A stretch of DNA of 50,463 nt from an uncultured Erysipelotrichaceae bacterium (GCA_900317165.1 ONFU01000016.1:1-50463); one strand, 5' to 3'; counted from the stretch's first letter, positions 17,555-23,828 are shown. Numbers and translations are program-made. The notes: generated by a model not told the origin, from the letters alone.

Positions 17555-19207
17555 ATGCCAAAGAAAAACTCCAAGGCCAAGACCGTTATCCTGGTGTTGG
17601 CAACCGCATTGATCGCAGGCGGCGCCGTCGCAGGCGGATTCGCGATCAAGAAATACGTCGACGAGAACGCCATCTCGATGCCCTGGACCGATAAGCAGTT
17701 CGAGGGTACCTACGCCGGCGTCAGACTCTATAACGACGGAGACCACGATCCGGTCCGACTCGGGGCCGCGGCGGAATTCAAAGCCGGCGTGAACGGCGAA
17801 CGGAACGATTTCGACGCCTACCCCGTCTATTCCGCGATGAAGCAGAAGAAGAGGGGCAGCGACATCGTCGTCACGATCCCCGAGCACTACGTGAAGACCA
17901 TCGCGACCTCCACATACACCGACTACATGATGGCGTCTACCAAGCTCGACGACACCTGGCTCAAAGTGCCCGCCCACGACGTCGGAGCCTACAAAGGCAA
18001 CGTCACCTTCGATTCCAAGAACAAAGGCACGATGCATTCCCAAAAGGACGCCTACCCTTCCTTCAATTTCACCAAAGTGGAAGGCACTGACTACGCGAAG
18101 AACGGCGGCGGGTTCATGACCACCTACACCGAGGCGATGGACCTCAACTACCTCATGACGATCGAATTCGCCACGAACAACCTCGAGGACGTCTTCTCCG
18201 GATTCAAATCTGCCCACACGCTCGAGGATCTCGCATTCGACATCGACCTTCAGAAGACCGGCAAGACGAACGTCGTCCGCATCGCCGCCGAGGCCATCAA
18301 CGAGAGCTTAGGCGACAACAAGCTCAACGAGGTCATCATCCCCGGCTTCACCAGCTTCTGCATCCAGGAATCCGACGGCTACGTCTCTTCCGACATCGCC
18401 ACCGTCACCGCGGTGAAGAAGACCAACATCCAGGTCGAGGCGCAGGCCTCCTCCTCCGCTTCCTCCTCGCAGGAGGCTGAGACCGAGACCGTCAACGTCT
18501 ACGAGCTCACCATCGACAAGACCATCAACTTCGAGGACGAGGAGAAAACCCTCGTCAACCGCTGGAAGGCCCGCCAGGTCGCCGACGGCAACGAAGATCC
18601 CGACGAGGGCGACATGGCCGATCCGCTCATCCAGCTCGGCAACTACGTCAAGAACGGCCTCACCGACGGCCTCAAAGGCTCCTCCAACGAGCTCAAGGCC
18701 TTCAACGGCGTCGACCTCCCCAAGGGAATGCGCCCGTTCAGCTACCGCGGCATCGAGAACTGGTACGGCGGCCTCTACGAATGGCTTGACGGCGTGCAGA
18801 CGAAAGCCGTCAGTTCCGAAGACGCGGAAAAAGCCGGAAACTTCCTCCAAGTCTGCGACGACAAGGAGCTCATGGGCGAATCCAATGCCCCGGACGCAAA
18901 GACGCCGGATTACAAAACCGCCTTCAGCGTGACCTCCGGCAACACCTCCGGATGGATCTCCGGATTGGCCGAGGGAAACGAGACCAACCCGTTCATCATC
19001 GCCGGGCTTCAGAACAACGAGAAGGGATCGCTGAACGACTATCTCAATATGCCCGGATTCAGCACCGACAGCGAATCCGTCACCCTTCGGCCCGTCTATC
19101 GCGGCTCCGACTGGAGCGGCGACTCCAACTACGGCGCGTTCTGCCTCTACGGCCTCAACGACTTCTCGACTTGGGGCTGCATCGTCGGGGCTCGCCTCGG
19201 ATTCTGA
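17555..19207 (+). CDS. DGR target: membrane-anchored protein with variable C-type-lectin-like end
   Basis: A 550-residue protein whose last ~40 residues are diversified by the adjacent retroelement. It has a lysine-rich start, an anchor span (about 10-31, AGGAVAGG), a large ectodomain, a Ser/Glu linker (ASSSASSSQEAETE near 305-317), then a region typical of DGR C-type-lectin/sulfatase-like ligand domains (GMRPFSYRGIENWYGG near 391). It ends in the variable repeat (RGSDWSGDSN to IVGARLGF). Variable codons fall mostly where the template has AAC, so binding-surface residues change while the scaffold stays. AAGGAGG precedes the ATG. It probably recognises a host or partner receptor; the ligand is unknown. 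Confidence 0.9.
   Translation: MPKKNSKAKTVILVLATALIAGGAVAGGFAIKKYVDENAISMPWTDKQFEGTYAGVRLYNDGDHDPVRLGAAAEFKAGVNGERNDFDAYPVYSAMKQKKRGSDIVVTIPEHYVKTIATSTYTDYMMASTKLDDTWLKVPAHDVGAYKGNVTFDSKNKGTMHSQKDAYPSFNFTKVEGTDYAKNGGGFMTTYTEAMDLNYLMTIEFATNNLEDVFSGFKSAHTLEDLAFDIDLQKTGKTNVVRIAAEAINESLGDNKLNEVIIPGFTSFCIQESDGYVSSDIATVTAVKKTNIQVEAQASSSASSSQEAETETVNVYELTIDKTINFEDEEKTLVNRWKARQVADGNEDPDEGDMADPLIQLGNYVKNGLTDGLKGSSNELKAFNGVDLPKGMRPFSYRGIENWYGGLYEWLDGVQTKAVSSEDAEKAGNFLQVCDDKELMGESNAPDAKTPDYKTAFSVTSGNTSGWISGLAEGNETNPFIIAGLQNNEKGSLNDYLNMPGFSTDSESVTLRPVYRGSDWSGDSNYGAFCLYGLNDFSTWGCIVGARLGF
19084..19205 (+). repeat. DGR variable repeat (VR)
   Basis: These 122 bases are the 3' end of the target gene, in register with the template repeat at 19361-19482 (offset 277). 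The two differ at 16 positions, and every one is A in the template (to G ten times, T in four or more cases, C in the rest). No C, G or T of the template is changed. The final ~18 bases before the last codon (TCGGGGCTCGCCTCGGAT) are unchanged and G/C-rich, as expected for the initiation-of-mutagenic-homing region. Confidence 0.95.
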
Positions 19208-19217
19208 GGAGATCTTC

Positions 19218-19259
19218 AGAGGGGTCGCGAGGGGAAACCTCCCTTCGCATAACCCCTCT
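19218..19259 (+). other. Hairpin just downstream of VR
   Basis: AGAGGGGT (19218-19225) pairs with ACCCCTCT (19252-19259), with an inner stem (GCGA with TCGC, GGG with CCC). It starts 11 bases after the target stop codon. In the Bordetella phage DGR a DNA hairpin just after the homing site stimulates retrohoming; this could do the same, or act as terminator of the target gene. It lacks a T-run. Confidence 0.5.
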
Positions 19260-19272
19260 TCCGATTGAAATT

Positions 19273-19309
19273 GGGTATTGATAATACCCCCCCCCGAACG
19301 AATTAGAAT
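19273..19309 (+). promoter_or_regulatory. Hairpin, C9 tract and possible TR promoter
   Basis: A perfect hairpin GGGTATT-GAT-AATACCC (19273-19289) runs into nine consecutive C (19287-19295). TAGAAT at 19304-19309 matches the -10 box used at 2154. No well-spaced -35 is clear (TTGATA at 19278 gives a 20-base spacer). A promoter for the TR RNA is expected somewhere here. A second hairpin (GGGTGC with GCACCC, 19322-19340) lies just before TR. Confidence 0.3.
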
Positions 19310-19360
19310 TATCTTCATCAAGGGTGCGACCGGGGCACCCGCGATCCCCGTTTCGTTGGG

Positions 19361-19482
19361 CCTTCAGCCCGTCTATCGCGGCTCCAACTGGAACAGCGAC
19401 TCCAACAACGGCGCGTTCTACCTCAACGGCAACAACGACTTCTCGAATTGGAACTACAACATCGGGGCTCGCCTCGGATACT
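19361..19482 (+). repeat. DGR template repeat (TR), non-coding
   Basis: A 122-base template lying between the target gene and the reverse transcriptase, on the same strand. It has 30 adenines, concentrated in AAC triplets that align with variable codons of the target (read in the target frame it would give NWNSDSNNGAF). Adenine-only differences from VR identify it as the RNA template for mutagenic retrohoming. Homology to VR ends at 19482, where the first non-adenine difference appears. Adjacent sequence up to 19596 is leader for the reverse transcriptase. Confidence 0.95.
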
Positions 19483-19596
19483 CATACCGGCAAAGCCACA
19501 TCACCGCCCCGGCCATCCTCCCTGCACGGGGAAATCGCCGGAAGAGCGGGCCTAGTAGGAAACTCGAAAATCCCGCAAGGCCAACAGAATCACCAC

Positions 19597-20628
19597 ATGA
19601 AGAGAACTGGCCATCTTTACGAAAAGCTCTTCGACCTAAAGAACATCGAAGAGGCGCTCCTTGAGACCTGCGAGCACAAAAGCAAGCGCAGGATCGTGCA
19701 GAAGATCAAAGCCGACCCGAAGCATTACGCCAAAGAAATCAAGCGGATGCTGGAGGAAGGCTTTTTTCCGTCGCCTCCGAAACGCTTTGAGAGGAGGGAT
19801 TCCGGATCCGGCAAGATAAGGAAGATCTGCAGCGTCCCGCTTTATCCCGACCAGGCGATACACCGACTGGCCGTCAACGTCATGAGGGAATCCATCGTCA
19901 GGGGCATGGATCCTCACTGCGTCGGATGCGTCCCTGGAAGGGGTTGTAACGCCGGGATGAAGGCCGTCCGGAAATGGGCCAGGAAATCCAGGAAGAAGAG
20001 GATCTGGGTCATCAAGGCCGACGTCTACCATTACTATGAGAACATAGACCGGGACAAGCTCTTCGATATGCTTGAGACGGTGATAAAGGACAAGAGGTTC
20101 CTGGTCTTCCTTTGGAACATCACGTCGATCGAGCCCAAAGGCCTTGCCATAGGGGTCTACTCATCGCCCTGGCTTGCGAATTTCTACCTGCAGGGGATCG
20201 ACCATTTCCTGAAGGAGAAGGCCGGATTAAAACACGTTGTCAGGAACGTCGACGACTACGTCTGGATGGATCCGTCGAAAAGGCGCCTTCTGAGGGCCAA
20301 GGCGGCCGCGGACGGGGAATTGACCAAGCTCGGCCTGAAACTCAAGCCAGACTGGCGGATATTCGCCCTGAGGGGCAACGACGTCGACTTCGTGGGATAC
20401 CGGATCCATTACGATGGGAAGGTAACCATAAGGAAGAGGACGTGGAAGAAGCTGCGCCGGGACTGCCTTATAGCCAAGCACCACAGGCTTTCCGCCAAAA
20501 GGGCGAGATCCCTGCTCTCGAGGATGGGCTACGCGATGAACTCGAACGGCAGGAAGATCTTCGAGAAATACCTGGACGGGAAAACGGTGAGGAAAGCAAA
20601 GGAAATCGCCAAGAAGGAAGATAAATAA
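19597..20628 (+). CDS. DGR reverse transcriptase
   Basis: A 343-residue reverse transcriptase of the DGR clade. The start MKRTGHLYEKLFDLKNIEEA is typical of that clade, and the size suits a stand-alone enzyme without maturase or endonuclease. Catalytic aspartates are D142 (IKADVYHYYENID) and D219-D220 (VRNVDDYVW). Motif 4 is LAIGVYSSPWLANFYL (183-198). Two deviations are notable: Asn precedes VDD instead of the usual Tyr, and SSP replaces the SQ usual in DGR motif 4. It copies TR RNA with errors at adenines to rewrite VR. ATG 19597 follows TR; only a weak ribosome site is visible. No Avd gene was found beside it. Confidence 0.92.
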   Translation: MKRTGHLYEKLFDLKNIEEALLETCEHKSKRRIVQKIKADPKHYAKEIKRMLEEGFFPSPPKRFERRDSGSGKIRKICSVPLYPDQAIHRLAVNVMRESIVRGMDPHCVGCVPGRGCNAGMKAVRKWARKSRKKRIWVIKADVYHYYENIDRDKLFDMLETVIKDKRFLVFLWNITSIEPKGLAIGVYSSPWLANFYLQGIDHFLKEKAGLKHVVRNVDDYVWMDPSKRRLLRAKAAADGELTKLGLKLKPDWRIFALRGNDVDFVGYRIHYDGKVTIRKRTWKKLRRDCLIAKHHRLSAKRARSLLSRMGYAMNSNGRKIFEKYLDGKTVRKAKEIAKKEDK

Positions 20629-20667
20629 CAACCCGAATCCGCTTTAGCCCGGCTTCGGGTTTTCAAT
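20628..20667 (+). terminator. Identical hairpin terminator, copy 4
   Basis: Same 40 bases as the other three copies, its first base being the last base of the reverse-transcriptase stop codon. It closes the DGR unit (17555-20628). Confidence 0.8.
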
Positions 20668-20711
20668 TTCCTAAGAACAGCGGATCCGTATCGGGCCGCG
20701 GAAAGGAGTTT

Positions 20712-21908
20712 ATGTCAAAAACACTCAAAACCGTGGGCATCACGTTAATCTGCCTAGCTTTGGCCGGAGGCACGGTCGCCGGCGGAATGCTCCTTCAAAA
20801 GAACCATGACGAAGGGAAAATCGAATACCCTTGGGAAAACACCTCTAACAACGGGGGAGCCCAAAACAACAGCCAGAACAACGATCTGGCGGCAAACGCC
20901 GCCGATATTGAGACCATGATCAAAGGATCTGGCATCGTCCTCAAGGCCTTGACGAGCGGCGTCAACGACCAAGGGTACGCGACGAGGACGTTTGGATACA
21001 CCGTCTCCCCGGCGAACGCCACGGATCAGCGCGTCACCGTCTCGATGAGTTGGGTAGACTCGTCCGTGTCCGATCAGATCTCGGCCTTCTTCAGCTACAG
21101 CGTCAATAGCGACGACAAGACGATCACCATTGCCTGCAAGCAGAACTTCGGCCACCAGGCGCTTCTGACGATCACCTCGCAAAGCGATTCATCCAAATAC
21201 GGGACCGTCACCGTCGATTGCCTCAAAAAACTGACCGGATTCAAAAACAGCCCGGGGTTCAGCAACGTCTTCGGATCCTATGGCCAATACAATGGCGGCC
21301 TAACCCTATCTGGCGGGTACCAGACCTCGATAAACAAAATCAGGGATTTAACCCAAGTGTACGGCCTTCAAGACGTAACCTACGAGGCAGAGGATCTCGT
21401 GGCCGGCTACACGAGCACCTACACCAAGGACCGCGAATTCACCTTCGAGCTCACCATGGCCGCACCGACGTCATCCTGGACTCTGGATGTTGGAAAAGAC
21501 ACAGCGGCGGCGAACCAATCGGCGTCAAATCCTTACAAAGGCTACGCAAGGCCCGTCGACGGGCAGGGCAACCCGACGCCAGCCTCTCTGTTCAGCAAAG
21601 CCGTCAACTTCGGAGACAGCTTTGGATACGGCAAGACGACCAACATCACCAACGCCAGAGCCGCCATACAGGCCGCGATCGACAGCCTTAGCCTGGACGC
21701 CAGGAACGAGCTGCATTCCACGATCGGAGGCGGGACGTATTGGCAAATCGCGGTGAAAGCCGACGTCAACCTAACCGTGACCTGCAACGAGACCGGCGAC
21801 AGCAAGAGCTATCCCGTAACCGTCTTCTACACGGACTCTCCGAGCAACTATTCTTTTCTTGAGCCCGTCACCTCAGTCGAGCCGGATGTGACGGGCATCG
21901 ACTTCTGA
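20712..21908 (+). CDS. Membrane-anchored exported protein with Ig-like region
   Basis: A 398-residue protein with an N-terminal anchor (about 6-27) containing AGGTVAGG, followed by a YPWEN motif, an Asn/Gln/Ser linker and a beta-rich ectodomain. Residues about 75-130 (YTVSPANATDQRVTVSMSWV) resemble bacterial Ig-like (Big) domains. The anchor plus PW motif is shared with the DGR target (AGGAVAGG, then MPWTD), so both probably sit in the same surface structure. AAAGGAG precedes the ATG. It is the last gene of the element, followed by its own terminator. Confidence 0.65.
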   Translation: MSKTLKTVGITLICLALAGGTVAGGMLLQKNHDEGKIEYPWENTSNNGGAQNNSQNNDLAANAADIETMIKGSGIVLKALTSGVNDQGYATRTFGYTVSPANATDQRVTVSMSWVDSSVSDQISAFFSYSVNSDDKTITIACKQNFGHQALLTITSQSDSSKYGTVTVDCLKKLTGFKNSPGFSNVFGSYGQYNGGLTLSGGYQTSINKIRDLTQVYGLQDVTYEAEDLVAGYTSTYTKDREFTFELTMAAPTSSWTLDVGKDTAAANQSASNPYKGYARPVDGQGNPTPASLFSKAVNFGDSFGYGKTTNITNARAAIQAAIDSLSLDARNELHSTIGGGTYWQIAVKADVNLTVTCNETGDSKSYPVTVFYTDSPSNYSFLEPVTSVEPDVTGIDF

Positions 21909-21929
21909 TCGGCTCAAAAACAAGGCACC

Positions 21930-21952
21930 AAGCAGGGGGAACCCTGCTTTTT
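21930..21952 (+). terminator. Rho-independent terminator
   Basis: AGCAGGG (21931-21937) pairs with CCCTGCT (21942-21948) around GGAA, followed by five T. It ends the last gene of the element and is unrelated to the repeated 40-base hairpins. Confidence 0.8.
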
Positions 21953-22020
21953 GTATATAGGAAAATATATAAGTAAAAGCGAGTAATCCTCCGCGATCAT
22001 AAAGAATTTTCTGATCTAGG

Positions 22021-22067
22021 GGCGTTTTTCGATGCTTTTCCGCACCGGAAAAATCGAAAAAAATGCC
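22021..22067. other. Long hairpin 1 in the non-coding tail
   Basis: GGC (22021-22023) with GCC (22065-22067), then TTTTTCGAT (22025-22033) with ATCGAAAAA (22053-22061), then TTTTCCG (22036-22042) with CGGAAAA (22046-22052), loop CAC. Nineteen pairs with two small interruptions, so chance is unlikely. There is no T-run, so it is not an ordinary terminator. Confidence 0.6.
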
Positions 22068-22200
22068 AATTTGCAGGGATTTTGCCCATTTTCGGACTTT
22101 CCCGGAGAAATTCATGGACTAGGATCCGCGCGGCGAAAAATCTTCTCGATCTGGGCAAATCCGGGGATCTTTTCTTGTCTTTCGGCGCCAGGCAAACGGC

Positions 22201-22212
22201 CGCGGCGCCGCG
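22201..22212. other. Perfect 12-base GC palindrome
   Basis: CGCGGCGCCGCG is a perfect palindrome inside a G/C-rich patch of an otherwise mixed non-coding stretch. It could be a protein-binding site or simple composition; no function assigned. Confidence 0.4.
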
Positions 22213-22302
22213 CAGTCGCGCGTAAAACAAAAAATTAATCGGCATGGCCATCGTCCTACGGACGAGGACCAAGCACTGCGCAATTTCATCACAATTACAT
22301 CC

Positions 22303-22322
22303 TTTCTTTTCCAGAAAAGAAA
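22303..22322. other. Nine-base inverted repeat TTTCTTTTC/GAAAAGAAA
   Basis: TTTCTTTTC (22303-22311) and GAAAAGAAA (22314-22322) are exact inverted copies with two central bases. The size and spacing fit a dimeric DNA-binding protein or a recombinase-type site rather than an RNA hairpin. Function unknown. Confidence 0.45.
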
Positions 22323-22378
22323 TTAGTAATAAGAAAAGATGAATCCCCCGCCTCGGCCCTGCCTCACAGCCAGGGGAA

Positions 22379-22433
22379 GGAGCCAGGGAAGGCCGTCTGC
22401 TTTGAGCGCAAAGACGGCCATTCCCAAGGCTCC
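22379..22433. other. Long hairpin 2 in the non-coding tail
   Basis: GGAGCC with GGCTCC (22379-22384, 22428-22433), GGGAA with TTCCC, GGCCGT with ACGGCC and CTTTG with CAAAG, loop AGCG (22405-22408). Twenty-two pairs with only one- to three-base interruptions. It resembles the extended hairpins that serve as packaging signals or structured RNAs in small viruses. No T-run follows directly. Confidence 0.6.
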
Positions 22434-22719
22434 GCTGCTTGCTTTTCTTTCGAAAAAAGACGGAAAACGAGGTCCCCCCCACGATTTCGGGAAGAATCCT
22501 CCACCGAGCTTCCAAAGAAAGAGAAAAAGAAGGGCAAAGAAAAAGCGGTTTTCCTTCCCTTCCTAAGCCGTCTCTTATGCGCGTGCGTTTAAGTGCGCGC
22601 GTTAACCTAATCTATTGCGGATTATCCCCTTTGCGGTTATCAATTCCGGAGGCAACTCCATCGAAAGAAGGATGGATCCGGGGAAAAAGTAACAATATTG
22701 GTGTTTATATTTCTTTGTG

Positions 22720-22729
22720 CGGTCCACCA
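22720..22729. repeat. Right attachment core (attR)
   Basis: CGGTCCACCA repeats the 3' end of tRNA-Lys (90-99). Immediately after it comes a strong terminator (22742) that fits a tRNA gene, so before integration the tRNA and that terminator were probably adjacent. This marks the right end of the element. Confidence 0.7.
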
Positions 22730-22741
22730 ACAACAAAATTC

Positions 22742-22778
22742 ATCCGAATCGCGCCACAACAGCGATTCGGATTTTTTG
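22742..22778 (+). terminator. Displaced tRNA-Lys terminator
   Basis: ATCCGAATCGC (22742-22752) pairs perfectly with GCGATTCGGAT (22762-22772), followed by T-rich sequence. No gene upstream in the element points to it closely. It is most simply the original terminator of the interrupted tRNA-Lys gene. Confidence 0.75.
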
Positions 22779-22784
22779 TTCATC

Positions 22785-22813
22785 TTGACGACTTATATTT
22801 ATGGTATTACAAT
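22785..22813 (+). promoter_or_regulatory. Promoter of the toxin-antitoxin pair
   Basis: TTGACG (22785-22790), 17-base spacer, TACAAT (22808-22813), 22 bases before the antitoxin start. The terminator end plus -35 stretch here (GATTCGGATTTTTTGTT, CTTGAC) is nearly repeated at 23350-23376 before the Fur gene. Confidence 0.7.
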
Positions 22814-22834
22814 GTCATACAAGGAGACAAAACC

Positions 22835-23053
22835 ATGGTTGTTTCAATCAGAATGACAGAAGAAGAAAAGGCGCTAGCCACATCCTACGCGAAAATTCGC
22901 GGCATGAGTCTAAGCGAAGCGATTAAGCGTGCATATTTTGAGGCCATCGAGGATGAATATGACATCGTTTTGGCGGATCGCGCCATGAAGGAATACGAGA
23001 AAGATCCAACAACGATCTCCCATGAGGAAATGCGAAAGGCACTTGGGCTTTGA
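22835..23053 (+). CDS. RelB/DUF6290-type antitoxin
   Basis: A 72-residue antitoxin. The ribbon-helix-helix N-terminus (MVVSIRMTEEEKALATSYA, then GMSLSEAIKRAYFE) binds DNA as a dimer, and the acidic C-terminal tail should wrap the toxin. AAGGAG lies nine bases before ATG 22835, which fixes the start inside a longer open frame. It is translated with the downstream toxin (overlapping TTGA) and is expected to autorepress its promoter. It lies outside the element's right boundary. Confidence 0.85.
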   Translation: MVVSIRMTEEEKALATSYAKIRGMSLSEAIKRAYFEAIEDEYDIVLADRAMKEYEKDPTTISHEEMRKALGL

Positions 23054-23316
23054 TTTATCACGTCGAATATTTGAAATCCGTTCTGAAGACGCTTGAGAAA
23101 ATGGATAAGTACACCAAGCGAATTCTTTTCGAATGGATTGATAAAAACCTTGAGGGCTGTTCTGACCCAAGGATTCATGGGAAAACCCTCTCAGCTAACC
23201 GAACGGGCCAATGGAGATACCGGGTTGGAGATTACCGAATAATCGCCGACATACAAGATGCCAAACTCGTAATTCTCGTGATTGCCGTTGGGCATCGCCG
23301 AGATATTTACGATTAA
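23050..23316 (+). CDS. RelE/ParE-superfamily toxin
   Basis: An 88-residue toxin of the RelE fold: helix (LKSVLKTLEKMDKYTKRILF), then GKTLSANRTGQWRYRVGDYR, strand IIADIQDAKLVILVIAVGHR, ending RRDIYD. This is the conserved core of the RelE group, which cleaves mRNA at the ribosome. It starts at TTG overlapping the antitoxin stop, which supports coupling and keeps toxin levels low. The pair lies between two near-identical terminator/-35 segments. Confidence 0.87.
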   Translation: MIYHVEYLKSVLKTLEKMDKYTKRILFEWIDKNLEGCSDPRIHGKTLSANRTGQWRYRVGDYRIIADIQDAKLVILVIAVGHRRDIYD

Positions 23317-23335
23317 GGATTTGAATCATGATAAA

Positions 23336-23363
23336 AGATCTGAACCAGCGGTTCGGATTTTTT
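23336..23363 (+). terminator. Terminator after the toxin gene
   Basis: TCTGAACC (23339-23346) pairs with GGTTCGGA (23350-23357, one G-T pair) around AGC, followed by six T. Confidence 0.7.
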
Positions 23364-23370
23364 GTTCCTC

Positions 23371-23414
23371 TTGACTTTTTATTTCATTTCATTAAAATTG
23401 CGAACGATTCGCAA
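23371..23414 (+). promoter_or_regulatory. Promoter and inverted repeat of the Fur/Zur gene
   Basis: TTGACT (23371-23376), 16-base spacer, TAAAAT (23393-23398). A perfect inverted repeat TTGCGAA-CGA-TTCGCAA (23398-23414) starts at the last base of the -10 box, over the expected transcription start. This is a plausible autoregulatory operator for the metal-responsive repressor encoded next. Confidence 0.7.
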
Positions 23415-23420
23415 ATTGGT

Positions 23421-23828
23421 ATGGCTTACAAAACAAAACAAAGAGAATTGATTCTATCCTTCTTCGAGGCTAACCCCGATCAATCCTTTTCCGTTATGGA
23501 AATAGCGGAGAAAATCAAAGGAGAAGGGGTCAGTGTCTCCGCGATTTACCGTAACCTTGCCTTATTGGAAAAGGAAGGACGCGTACGTAAATCGGTAAAA
23601 CAAGGGACCCATGAAGCCTACCTCGATTGTCATGAATGCCGTGAGCATATCCATATGCAATGCGTCGAATGTGGGAAAACTACCCACCTCGATGATCAAG
23701 CGACCTCGGCTTTGCTAAATGGGGTCATGGCCAATTCCGATTTTTCCGTAGATAGAAGTACGACCGTTCTTTATGGCGTCTGTCACGACTGCGCAATCCA
23801 AGATAAAAAGGAGCATAAGCATGATTAA
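23421..23828 (+). CDS. Fur-family metal regulator, probably zinc (Zur)
   Basis: A 135-residue Fur-family repressor. The N-terminal winged helix (FSVMEIAEKIKGEGVSVSAI, YRNLALLEKEGRVRK) is followed by the dimerisation and metal domain with CHECREHIHMQCVECGK and a C-terminal CHDC, giving two CxxC pairs for structural zinc, plus His-rich ends. It overlaps znuA by eight bases, so it most likely responds to zinc, though manganese or iron sensing cannot be excluded from sequence. No ribosome site is clear before ATG 23421; the leader is very short. Confidence 0.88.
   Translation: MAYKTKQRELILSFFEANPDQSFSVMEIAEKIKGEGVSVSAIYRNLALLEKEGRVRKSVKQGTHEAYLDCHECREHIHMQCVECGKTTHLDDQATSALLNGVMANSDFSVDRSTTVLYGVCHDCAIQDKKEHKHD

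Larger units (their letters stand above)
21953..22719. other. Non-coding tail of the element
   Basis: About 770 bases without a convincing gene; frames here lack ribosome sites and protein-like composition. The region holds long hairpins (22021-22067, 22379-22433), palindromes (22201-22212, 22303-22322) and a smaller stem (TCGTCC with GGACGA, 22251-22265). Such a segment at the end of a mobile element may hold an origin, packaging signal, structured RNA or recombinase sites. Its role is not known. Confidence 0.6.

Noticed and set aside
19278-19664. Open frame of 128 codons across TR
   Set aside because: It has no ribosome site and its apparent similarity to the target only reflects the template repeat; TR is treated as non-coding.
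19597-20628. Reverse transcriptase considered as group II intron or retron
   Set aside because: There is no maturase or endonuclease domain, no intron RNA structure seen, no msr/msd layout, and the adenine-specific TR/VR pair is decisive for a DGR.
9963-20667. Four identical repeats considered as a CRISPR array
   Set aside because: They are spaced by kilobases with genes between, follow stop codons and form terminator-like hairpins; no cas genes are present.
21997-22515. Minus-strand frame of 172 codons in the non-coding tail
   Set aside because: It has low-complexity, Arg/Cys-rich composition, no ribosome site and runs through two hairpins.
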